This document shows positions 32,193 through 38,798 of a stretch of 38,798 bases of DNA, one piece after another; within the stretch, counting starts at the first letter, position 1, and every line of letters starts with the position of its first letter. Source of the stretch: an uncultured Chloroflexota bacterium (GTDB taxonomy: Bacteria > Chloroflexota > Limnocylindria > Limnocylindrales > CSP1-4); assembly GCA_903925955.1 (NCBI GenBank), contig CAIYHO010000240.1, positions 1 to 38,798 on the forward strand, given 5' to 3'. The position numbers and the translations under genes were made by a program. Under the pieces are notes generated by a model that was given only the letters and a program-made list of their open reading frames with translations, ran no database searches and was not told the DNA's origin.

Positions 32193-32900
32193 ATGGTCAG
32201 GGTCGAGGGACTCACGGACCGCGTGGCGGTTGTCACCGGTGGCGGCCGCGGCATCGGGCTCGCCATCGTCAATGCGCTCGCTGCCAACGGCGCCCGCGTT
32301 GCGGCGCTGGACCTGACGCCACCCGAGGTGGACGGCGTGCTGGGCGTCGAGGCCGATGTCAGCGACGAGGACGCCGTCAACGCCGCCATCACGCTGGTTG
32401 AGCGCGAGCTTGGCCCGGTGACCATCCTGGTGCTCAACGCTGGGATCCTGCCGCTTGTGCCGCTGGAGGAGACGTCTGCCGAACTCTGGGAGCGGACGCT
32501 GGCGATCAATCTGACGGGTGGCTTTCTTGTCGCCCGACGCACCCTCCCTGGCATGCGCAAGCTTGGCTACGGCCGCGTCGTGGCGCTGGGCGCTGCGGCG
32601 GGCAAGTCTGGCGGGGCTAGATCGGCCGCATACGCTGCGTCCAAGGCCGGACTCATGACCCTCGCGAAATCCATCGCCGCGGAATACGCGCCCTACGGCA
32701 TCACGGCCAACGTGGTGGCGCCCGCGCTCATCGACACGCAGCTCATCGGCGCCACACGCGAGGTTGCGGGCCGCATCCCGGTTGGACGGATGGGCACGGC
32801 GGAGGAAGTCGCGGCGCTCGTGGCGTTCCTGGTGTCCGGCGAGGCCGGCTACATCACCGGCGAAGTGGTGGACATCAACGGCGGCACGCTTATCGACTGA
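32193..32900 (+). CDS. Short-chain dehydrogenase/reductase with altered active site
   Basis: 235 residues. A GGAGAAGG ribosome site is present. The cofactor motif TGGGRGIG (15-22) and Asp ending the second strand (D40) indicate NAD(H). LNAG (81-84) and YxxxK (Y147, K151) are intact. The residue 13 before the Tyr, normally the catalytic Ser, is Ala134 (ALGAAAGKSGG instead of ISSxAG). The end INGGTLID is normal for FabG-like SDRs. It may have a shifted mechanism, use Ser139 nearby, or be a non-catalytic or altered-specificity member. The name 3-oxoacyl-ACP reductase would be overconfident. Dispersed hairpin copy C lies 84 bases downstream. Confidence 0.82.
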   Translation: MVRVEGLTDRVAVVTGGGRGIGLAIVNALAANGARVAALDLTPPEVDGVLGVEADVSDEDAVNAAITLVERELGPVTILVLNAGILPLVPLEETSAELWERTLAINLTGGFLVARRTLPGMRKLGYGRVVALGAAAGKSGGARSAAYAASKAGLMTLAKSIAAEYAPYGITANVVAPALIDTQLIGATREVAGRIPVGRMGTAEEVAALVAFLVSGEAGYITGEVVDINGGTLID

Positions 32901-33228
32901 ACGCGCTCAGCGGGGAGTCGGCGTCCCTGCACTGCGGGGTTGCATCTGCTTCGGTGCAAGCCGAACCACTTCGCTGCCACGGTCCTTCGGCTTGGCCCGA
33001 AGCACCTGCAGGGTGACCCAGGAGCGACACCCACCGGAGGCAGCGGCCGGCGGGGCGTCACCCCGGGGAGGCGTCGTCGGCTCTTGACCCAACTGGGGGT
33101 CAGAGAAGACACCTCTCTGCACGGTTTGCACCGCCATACGCCAATCCGGCGTGCGGATCGTGCGGGCCAGATCCCTCCTTGAGTCTGTGCTGGGTCAGCA
33201 CTGGACCCCGAGGACCCCGGGCAATCCC
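32901..33228. other. Non-coding gap between convergent SDR and Rieske genes
   Basis: 328 bases holding dispersed hairpin repeat C, an extra degenerate hairpin of the same type (32949-32965, CTTCGGTGCAAGCCGAA) and a small inverted repeat TGACCC-AACTG-GGGTCA-like (33086-33103). No gene is supported. Both flanking genes end here, so transcription termination is expected. Confidence 0.5.
32985..33013 (-). repeat. Dispersed hairpin repeat, copy C (inverted)
   Basis: CTTCGGCTTGGCCCGAAG then CACCTGCAGG, identical to copy B over the hairpin and nearly so over the tail; reverse complement of A1/A2. About 30 further bases toward 33045 keep partial similarity to copy B. Confidence 0.72.
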
Positions 33229-33588
33229 CTAGTCTTCGTTGACCAGAAGCGGGCCGTCAGGCACCAGGATCAGCACGCGCCCGTCCTCCACGACCACCGG
33301 GTAGACAACGAGCGGCAGCTCGGCCGGGGCATCAAGCGCCTCGCCGCTGCCAAGGCTGAACCGCGACATGTGCAGCGGGCACGTCAACGTCCCGCGGGTG
33401 ATGAACCCGCGGTCCAGCTCGAAGTACTCGTGCGAGCACGTGCCCTGCGTGGCGTGAAGCACACCGCCAAGACGCGCGACGAGCACGGGCGACGCCCCGC
33501 CGTCCACCCAGACCATGCGCATCTCGCCCTCGCCGATCTCGTCGGCCGCGAGCAGGTCAATGCGGCGCAGGTCGTCCGGCTGAGTCAC
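33229..33588 (-). CDS. Rieske [2Fe-2S] ferredoxin-like protein of the suf operon
   Basis: 119 residues from GTG 33588, overlapping the sufD stop (GTGA). The cluster ligands are CSH (C51, H53) and CPLH (C70, H73), with the spacing of soluble Rieske ferredoxins (NirD/bphA3-like). There is no membrane anchor. Rieske-type ferredoxins are often encoded in suf operons of Actinobacteria and Chloroflexi and may donate electrons during cluster assembly. It is the last gene of the operon here; no sufC, sufS or sufU follows. Confidence 0.85.
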   Translation of the reverse strand: MTQPDDLRRIDLLAADEIGEGEMRMVWVDGGASPVLVARLGGVLHATQGTCSHEYFELDRGFITRGTLTCPLHMSRFSLGSGEALDAPAELPLVVYPVVVEDGRVLILVPDGPLLVNED

Positions 33589-34979
33589 GCGGCGGTTGCC
33601 ACTCCCCCGCTCACGAGGCCCGCCGCCCACTTCGCCTCGAGGCCCTCGCGCAGCCGCTCGCGCGCATCCTCAAGCGGGACGCGGGCGACAACAGGCTCAA
33701 GGAACCCCAGCACGATGAACTTGCGGGCGTCGTCAGGGGTGATGCCGCGGCTCTCCAGATAGAAGAGCTGCGACTCGTCGATGGGCCCCACAGACGATGA
33801 ATGGGCCGCGCGGCGGCAATCCGGCTGGTCAATCTCGAGGCTGGGGATGGCCACGGCACGGGCCAGCTTGGACAGGTTCATCCCAAACTCGCCCAGATAG
33901 CTATCGGTGCCGATGGCGGTCTTCTCGATGGAGATCATGCCCTTGAGGTACGAGCGCGCCTTGTCCAGCAGCACACCCTTGCTGAGCAGGTGCCCAGTGG
34001 TGTCGCGGCCGACGTGGCGCGTGTATGAGGTGAGGTCGTGGAGCTGGTCGTCCGAGCCAAACACAATCTCGGTCTGCTCAACGGTGCTGCGGTCGCCCGC
34101 AAGCACGTTGTCCACCCGGGAGCGAACAAGACGGGCGCCAAGCTGGGCGAGCGCCCAGCGCAGGTCCGCGCCTTCGCCAATACGGGCGGTGCGCTGCTGG
34201 AAGATGATCTGGTCGGGGCCGGTCTCTTGGAGGCTGGACAGCCCAAGCTTGGCATCGGCCGCAAGGCGGACCTCGGTGGTCAGCGAGAGCAGCGCCTGGG
34301 CGCCGGGCACAAGGCCACCGCCAGCAACAAGCTCCTCCACCACAGACGCCGTGGCGCCCTCGCCCAGCACGATGACGGTGCGGGCGATCTGGGTGCGCGG
34401 CGCACCCACCACCCAGCGGATGACGATGGGGCGGTCAACATGCACGCCAGCCGGCACCACCAGCGCGACGCCCTGCGTCCAGGCGGCGCGGCCCATCCAC
34501 GCAAACGTGTCGTCGGCCGGAAGCACCGGGTCATCGGCAATGAGCGTCTTGAAGAAGGCGTGATCGGTCATCGCCAGTTGGCCCAGCGTCACCAGGCGAA
34601 CGCCGGCGGCAGCGGCCTCGGCCGAGATCGTCGCGATGGTGACGGCCTCGCCATTGATCTCCAGCAGGCCCGCCGTGGGGTCGTCCGCGCCGTGGGCGCG
34701 AGGGGCCGGCACGGCGGCCAGATCCTGCGCGGTGACGTACGGCAGGGCGCCGTCAAGGGATGCTGCCCGCAGATCCACGTAGGGCGTGTAGAGGCGGTTT
34801 GGCTCCACCGGCATGGCCGCGAAGCGCGCAAACGCCGCAAGGCGATCCTCGCGCATCCAGGCGGGCTCGTTGTGGCGGTCGCTGATCGCGGTGACCAGCT
34901 CCTCGGTGAGGAAGGTGAACGGCAGCTCGTCGGGGGCGCGACGGGGGGCGCGCGCGGGGCGCGCGATGGCCGCGGTCAT
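33585..34979 (-). CDS. sufD: Fe-S cluster assembly scaffold subunit SufD
   Basis: 464 residues. The right-handed beta-helix core is typical of SufB/SufD ([53 protein letters not shown]), as is the C-terminal [20 protein letters not shown]. The conserved [14 protein letters not shown] holds the His/Cys region. It pairs with SufB and needs the ATPase SufC. The ATG overlaps the sufB stop (ATGA), and the stop overlaps the Rieske start, so the three genes are translationally coupled. The N-terminal helical domain (about 1-130) is less conserved, as usual. Confidence 0.92.
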   Translation of the reverse strand: MTAAIARPARAPRRAPDELPFTFLTEELVTAISDRHNEPAWMREDRLAAFARFAAMPVEPNRLYTPYVDLRAASLDGALPYVTAQDLAAVPAPRAHGADDPTAGLLEINGEAVTIATISAEAAAAGVRLVTLGQLAMTDHAFFKTLIADDPVLPADDTFAWMGRAAWTQGVALVVPAGVHVDRPIVIRWVVGAPRTQIARTVIVLGEGATASVVEELVAGGGLVPGAQALLSLTTEVRLAADAKLGLSSLQETGPDQIIFQQRTARIGEGADLRWALAQLGARLVRSRVDNVLAGDRSTVEQTEIVFGSDDQLHDLTSYTRHVGRDTTGHLLSKGVLLDKARSYLKGMISIEKTAIGTDSYLGEFGMNLSKLARAVAIPSLEIDQPDCRRAAHSSSVGPIDESQLFYLESRGITPDDARKFIVLGFLEPVVARVPLEDARERLREGLEAKWAAGLVSGGVATAA

Positions 34980-36379
34980 CCGAGCGAACCCTCCATTTCA
35001 AGCTTGACGAGCCGGTTGAACTCGATGGCGTATTCCATCGGCAGCTCCTTGGTGAACACCTCGAGGAAGCCCTGCACGATGAGGTTGGTTGCCTCGTTCT
35101 CGGTCAGGCCACGGCTCATGAGGTAGAAGACCTGCTCGGCCGACACCTTCCCCACGGTTGCCTCGTGGGTCATCGTCGTGTCGTCCTCGGCGATGTCGAT
35201 GTAGGGGTAGGTGTCGCTGCGGCTCTGGTCGTCAAGCATCAGGGCGTCACAGCGGACGCTGGCGGTGACACCCGTGGCGCCGGGGGCAACCTTGAGCTGC
35301 CCGCGATACGTTGCCCGGCCGCCGTCCTTGGAGACGGACTTCGACACGATGCGCGACGTGGTGTTGGGCGCAAGGTGGACGGCCTTGGCGCCGGTGTCCT
35401 GGTGCTGGCCCTTGCCGGCGACTGCGACGGAGATGACTTCAGCCGAAGCGCCCTCGCCCACGAGGTAGCTGGCCGGGGACTTCATCGTCAGGCGGGAGCC
35501 CGTGTTGGCATCCACCCACTCCACGGTGCTGCGCGCGTGCGCGTGGGCCCGCTTGGTCACGAGGTTGTACACGTCGTTGGACCAGTTCTGGATGGTGGTG
35601 TACCGGACCTTGGAGCCGGCCAGCGCCACGACTTCTACAACGGCCGCGTGGAGCGAGTCCGTGGCGTAGATGGGCGCCGTGCAGCCCTCGATGTAGTGAA
35701 CCTTGGCGCCCTCGTCCACAACGATGAGCGTCCGCTCAAACTGGCCGGTGTTCTCGCCGTTGATGCGGAAGTAGGCCTGCAGCGGAAGCGGGACCTCGAC
35801 GCCCTTGGGCACGTACACGAAGCTGCCGCCGGACCAGACCGCGCTGTTGAGCGCGGCAAACTTGTTGTCCTCGGGCGGGACGATCGTGCCGAAGTACTTG
35901 CGGAAGATCTCCGGGTGCTCCTTCATGGCCTGATCGGTGCCCATGAAGACCACGCCAATCTTGGTCAGCTCCTCGCGGACCGAGTGGTAGACCACCTCAG
36001 AGTCGTACTGGGCGCCAACGCCTGCGAGGAACTTGCGCTCCGCCTCCGGGATGCCAAGCTTCTCAAACGTCGCCTTGATCTTCTCCGGGACGTCATCCCA
36101 GGACTTCTCTTCGCGCTCTGAGGGCTTGCGGTAGTAGACGATCTTGTCGAGGTCGATGGTGTTCAGCGCGCCACCCCACGTGGGCATGGGGCGCTTGAGG
36201 AAGTGCTCGTAGGCGCGGAGGCGGAACTGGAGCATCCAGTCCGGCTCGCCTTTGAACGCGCTGATCTCCTCCACCGTGTCGCGCGTAAGACCTCGTTTGG
36301 TCTGGGCGAGATAGACGATGTCATCGTGGAACGCGTACTGGTCGCGCTCGTCCTTGACGAGGTCCCGAGTGGAGGTCAT
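34976..36379 (-). CDS. sufB: Fe-S cluster assembly scaffold subunit SufB
   Basis: 467 residues, normal for the family. [20 protein letters not shown] and [14 protein letters not shown] lie in the core. VRCDALML contains the scaffold Cys (C377), and [11 protein letters not shown] the partner His (H405). It builds nascent Fe-S clusters on SufBCD with sulfur from SufS/SufU. The ATG at 36379 has GGAG just upstream. The promoter is legible at 36472-36500. The sufC gene, normally adjacent, is not in the operon as seen, so it must lie elsewhere in the genome. Confidence 0.95.
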   Translation of the reverse strand: MTSTRDLVKDERDQYAFHDDIVYLAQTKRGLTRDTVEEISAFKGEPDWMLQFRLRAYEHFLKRPMPTWGGALNTIDLDKIVYYRKPSEREEKSWDDVPEKIKATFEKLGIPEAERKFLAGVGAQYDSEVVYHSVREELTKIGVVFMGTDQAMKEHPEIFRKYFGTIVPPEDNKFAALNSAVWSGGSFVYVPKGVEVPLPLQAYFRINGENTGQFERTLIVVDEGAKVHYIEGCTAPIYATDSLHAAVVEVVALAGSKVRYTTIQNWSNDVYNLVTKRAHAHARSTVEWVDANTGSRLTMKSPASYLVGEGASAEVISVAVAGKGQHQDTGAKAVHLAPNTTSRIVSKSVSKDGGRATYRGQLKVAPGATGVTASVRCDALMLDDQSRSDTYPYIDIAEDDTTMTHEATVGKVSAEQVFYLMSRGLTENEATNLIVQGFLEVFTKELPMEYAIEFNRLVKLEMEGSLG

Positions 36380-36471
36380 TGCAGCTCCGTGCGGCGCAAA
36401 GCCGCGATTGGTGGCGTGGAGAGGGAACGCCGCAGGCGCGGGATGTGGCCCGCGGGCTAATCCCGACCTAA

Positions 36472-36500
36472 ATTATCGGAATTAACTCGCGATCCGTCAA
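36472..36500 (-). promoter_or_regulatory. sufB promoter
   Basis: Reading leftward, TTGACG (36495-36500), an exact 17-bp spacer and GATAAT (36472-36477), one mismatch each from consensus. The predicted start is about 36465, giving a leader of about 86 bases. The -10 lies inside an imperfect inverted repeat CCGA-N9-TCGG (36463-36479), a possible site for an Rrf2/SufR-type regulator. Confidence 0.65.
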
Positions 36501-36530
36501 CGACCGCCCGGCAGAGGGCCCGCCAGCCCG

Positions 36531-36571
36531 GGTCCGGCGGCGCGTTTGGCACGGTCCGGCGGCGTGTTTGG
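36531..36571. repeat. 19-bp direct repeat with 22-bp period
   Basis: GGTCCGGCGGCGCGTTTGG (36531-36549) and GGTCCGGCGGCGTGTTTGG (36553-36571) differ at one base and start 22 bp apart. The role is unknown. Confidence 0.7.
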
Positions 36572-36605
36572 AGCGGGAGCTCCTAGCCTGGACGCTGCGC
36601 CATGG

Positions 36606-36750
36606 CTCACCCGGTGAGTCTTCCGGAGCTCGCCAGCATGATCCCGCCACCCCGTGAGCCAACGCGCGCAGGAGGGCCACCCTCCAGCGGCCGCCGGGAC
36701 CTGTTTGGCTCGCCCGGTGAGTTCCTGCGCGCGATGACTCACCGGGTGAG
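36606..36750. promoter_or_regulatory. Cluster of CTCACCCGGTGAG palindromes upstream of the right-edge gene
   Basis: Perfect or near-perfect 13-bp palindromes lie at 36606-36618 (CTCACCCGGTGAG), 36709-36721 (CTCGCCCGGTGAG) and 36738-36750 (CTCACCGGGTGAG), with a degenerate copy at 36646-36658. Copies 36646 and 36738 also share an adjacent CGCGCGCAGGA arm in inverted orientation (36663-36673 and 36723-36733). They lie 108-252 bases before the start at 36858. They are likely regulator sites for that gene or for sufB. Confidence 0.55.
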
Positions 36751-36857
36751 CCGCCCGCTCGGGCCTGGTGACCAAGCGAGGACGACGGGACCGCGGACGG
36801 GCGGGTAGCATGAGCCGTGAGCGGGGCCGCGGGACGGGCCCTCGGAGGCGCCTGGGG

Positions 36858-38798
36858 ATGAGCCAGCAGAAGCCGGCGCAGCATCGCCGGACTGGACACA
36901 GGATGAGCAGGCTGGCGCGCTTTGCGCCGACGTCGATGATGCGCCGCCTCTTCTCGTTCTACAGGCTGCAGCTGCGTCTGCTCTGGACGTGGCGGCCCGG
37001 CCGCCGCGCGCTGGTCCTGCGCGTGGCAATCAGCTTCCTTGTTGGCATCGCCGCGCTCACGCTCACCGTGTGGGTGGTGCCCGGGATCCACGCCACGGGA
37101 CCGGTGTCTGTTGCCGGGGCGTTCGTGGTCTTGTCGGCGTTGAACCTGCTGGTGCGGCCCGTGCTGCTGGCAGTGTTGGCGCCCTTCAGCCCAATTGCGC
37201 TGGCGCTCGCCACGCTGTTCTTCCAGGTGGCGGCGTTCTACGTGATCGGCGAGACCATGCCCGGCATCACCGTGGACGGTCCCGTGCCCGCGTTCACGGC
37301 GTCATGGGCGTACGCCATTGTCAGCGTGACCTTCACGTCCATCCTTTCGTCCAGCAGCGACGACTCCTACTGGGGTGTCCTCGTCCGGCAACTGGCCCTG
37401 AGCCGTCGCGGCGTCATCCGGACCGACCGCCCGGGCCTCGTGGTCATTCAGGTGGACGGCTTGGCCCACCCGGTCCTCACACACCAGATCCGCGCTGGAC
37501 GCGTGCCGTTCCTGTCGCGCTGGGTCCGAAGTGGCTCCATGCGGCTTGACCGCTGGACGTGTCTGCTGCCGTCGCAGACCTCCGCCTCGCAGGCGGGCAT
37601 CCTCCACGGCAACAACGGCTTCATCCCCGCGTTCCGCTGGTGGGAGAAGGACCGCGGCCGGATGATGGTCTCCAACAGGCCCGAGGACGCAGCCGAGATT
37701 GGCCGCAGGGCTTCCAACGGGCGGGGTCTGCTGGCGGTTGATGGCGCAAGCATCGGCAACCTGGTCTCCGGCGACGCGGTCCGCAGCTACATCACCGCCG
37801 CAACGATCCGCGACCCGGGCCAGGGCCTCGGCCGCAGCCAGACGTTCTTCTCGTTCTTCGCAAGCCCCTACAACTACCTCCACACCACCGCGCTGACCGT
37901 GGGCGAGGTGTTCAAGGAGTACGTCCAGGCGGCGCGTGCCAAGCGCAACGGCGTAGAGCCGCGGATGGAGCGCGGGTTCCCCTACCCCATTGCCCGGGCA
38001 GCAACCAACGTCGCCCTGCGGGCCCTAGCCACCAGCCTGGTGCTGGAGGAGATGTTCCGGGGGACGCCAGTGATCTACGTGGACTACACGGACTACGACG
38101 AGATCGCCCACCACTCGGGCCCTGAGCGGGCGGAGACGCTTGATGCGCTTGACGGCGTGGACCGGGTCATCCGATCGCTAGCCCGCGCCGCCGAAGACAC
38201 GCCGCGCCCGTACAAGTTTGTGATCCTCTCAGACCACGGCCAGAGCCTTGGCGCCACGTTCCGCCAGCGCTATGGCCAGACGCTCCAGCAGGTGATTACG
38301 GCCCTCATGGGCGGCGACGTCCACACCCACTCCACGGTGGACCCGCTTGCAGCCTGGGGGCCCATCGCCGGCGTCTTGGCCGAGACCAGCCAGACCACCG
38401 GTGCGACCGGAGCCTTGACGCGGGTGATCACGCGTTCGAGCCGGGCCGAGGCCACTGCCGCCGACGTGCAGCGCGCCGCCGACACGACGCTGCCGGAACT
38501 TGTGGTGGCGCCATCGGGGAACCTCGCGCTGGTCTACTTCCCGCGGATGGCGGGGCGCGCAACGGTGGAGCAGATCGATCGGTCGTGGCCGGGACTCGTC
38601 GCGTCGCTGGGGCGCCACCCTGGCATCGGCCTGCTGATGGCGCGCTCCAAGGCGCACGGGACGGTGGTCGTGGGCTCGCGGGGCTCGCGGTATCTGGACA
38701 GTGGCCGCGTGGAGGGCGAGGACCCAGTGGCGCCGTACGGCGAGCACGCAATCACGGGTCTGCGGCGTCTTGCGGGCATGGAGCACTGCGGCGACCTG
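36858..38798 (+). CDS. Membrane phage-holin-type domain fused to a phosphodiesterase/alkaline-phosphatase-like domain, C-terminus beyond the right edge
   Basis: 647 codons visible, open to the edge. ATG 36858 has GGAGG nine bases upstream; ATGs at 36810 and 36903 are alternatives. Residues about 55-160 have four hydrophobic helices resembling the phage holin superfamily IV domain (LRVAISFLVGIAALTLTVWVV, LNLLVRPVLLAVLAP). From about 190 an alkaline-phosphatase-superfamily domain begins: metal Asp in VIQVDGLAHP (D200), a Ser/Thr-rich LPSQTSASQAGILHGNN where the nucleophile is expected, VDYTDYDEIAHHSGPE and ILSDHGQS (D459, H460). Proteins of this layout are annotated as phage holin family/alkaline phosphatase family in actinobacterial genomes. 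The holin name is by similarity only; lysis is not implied. It probably hydrolyses a phosphodiester at the membrane surface. Confidence 0.85.
   Translation, partial: MSQQKPAQHRRTGHRMSRLARFAPTSMMRRLFSFYRLQLRLLWTWRPGRRALVLRVAISFLVGIAALTLTVWVVPGIHATGPVSVAGAFVVLSALNLLVRPVLLAVLAPFSPIALALATLFFQVAAFYVIGETMPGITVDGPVPAFTASWAYAIVSVTFTSILSSSSDDSYWGVLVRQLALSRRGVIRTDRPGLVVIQVDGLAHPVLTHQIRAGRVPFLSRWVRSGSMRLDRWTCLLPSQTSASQAGILHGNNGFIPAFRWWEKDRGRMMVSNRPEDAAEIGRRASNGRGLLAVDGASIGNLVSGDAVRSYITAATIRDPGQGLGRSQTFFSFFASPYNYLHTTALTVGEVFKEYVQAARAKRNGVEPRMERGFPYPIARAATNVALRALATSLVLEEMFRGTPVIYVDYTDYDEIAHHSGPERAETLDALDGVDRVIRSLARAAEDTPRPYKFVILSDHGQSLGATFRQRYGQTLQQVITALMGGDVHTHSTVDPLAAWGPIAGVLAETSQTTGATGALTRVITRSSRAEATAADVQRAADTTLPELVVAPSGNLALVYFPRMAGRATVEQIDRSWPGLVASLGRHPGIGLLMARSKAHGTVVVGSRGSRYLDSGRVEGEDPVAPYGEHAITGLRRLAGMEHCGDL

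Larger units (their letters stand above)
36380..36857. other. Non-coding divergent region between sufB and the right-edge gene
   Basis: 478 bases carrying the sufB promoter, a 19-bp direct repeat and a cluster of CTCACCCGGTGAG palindromes, annotated separately. Frames crossing it translate the repeats into low-complexity peptides and have no ribosome sites; I call no gene. Confidence 0.6.

Noticed and set aside
36602-36808. Small plus-strand gene across the CTCACCCGGTGAG cluster
   Set aside because: Translation only reflects the palindromes and GC-rich filler; no ribosome site and no stable fold visible.

Overview
This is high-GC (roughly two-thirds G+C) bacterial chromosomal DNA, densely coded, with no rRNA, tRNA, phage, transposase or CRISPR recognised. 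The gene set (SufB/SufD with a Rieske protein, ATP-type PEP carboxykinase, LDH-like malate dehydrogenase, an LLM-class F420-type oxidoreductase, secreted S8, RCC1 and metallophosphoesterase proteins, and a holin/phosphodiesterase fusion) fits a free-living heterotroph of the Chloroflexota (Limnocylindria/Ellin6529-like) or an actinobacterial relative. This is inference from family content only; there is no marker gene in the window. Two genes run off the edges: an RCC1-repeat protein at the left (C-terminus missing) and a holin/phosphodiesterase protein at the right.

Layout. 1-1459 (-) RCC1 protein, preceded by a repeat-rich gap. 1914-3248 (-) class III aminotransferase. 3512-6469 (+) secreted phosphodiester glycosidase/metallophosphoesterase fusion. 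6700-7011 (+) small ArsR-type regulator bracketed by inverted copies of a short palindromic repeat. 7276-11066 (+) reductive pyrimidine catabolism: beta-ureidopropionase, LLM oxidoreductase, a small membrane protein and dihydropyrimidinase. With the aminotransferase this would take dihydrouracil to beta-alanine and on to malonate semialdehyde. No classical dihydropyrimidine dehydrogenase is present, so the LLM enzyme is a candidate for the missing redox step. 11222-13796 (+) a methyltransferase, then a translationally coupled ABM-domain protein and iron-type alcohol dehydrogenase. 13850-25085 is a long run of minus-strand genes, read leftward: lgt, plsC, pckA, a NodB-type deacetylase, a C45 autoproteolytic hydrolase, mdh, a large secreted S8 protease and a degenerate lgt paralogue. 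25177-32900: a small membrane protein (+), an Lrp/AsnC regulator (-) with a readable autoregulatory promoter, a 44-residue membrane peptide, manA, an ornithine cyclodeaminase-family enzyme, a penicillin-acylase-family hydrolase, an EamA transporter and an SDR. 33229-36379 (-) sufB-sufD-Rieske, a tightly overlapped operon. 36858-end (+) the holin/phosphodiesterase.

The most striking non-coding signal is in front of pckA. Four copies of a 17-bp palindrome (GATCGGTGGCACCGATC and near-variants) have centres spaced exactly 42, 63 and 42 bp. These are all multiples of 21 bp (two helical turns), so every site faces the same side of the DNA, and the layout is mirror-symmetric. This looks like an undescribed cooperative operator controlling gluconeogenesis. 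Other non-coding signals worth a look are a dispersed CTTCGG/CCGAAG hairpin family (four copies), a three-copy 30-bp element upstream of the RCC1 gene, a cluster of CTCACCCGGTGAG palindromes upstream of the right-edge gene, and paired palindromes over the Lrp/AsnC promoter.
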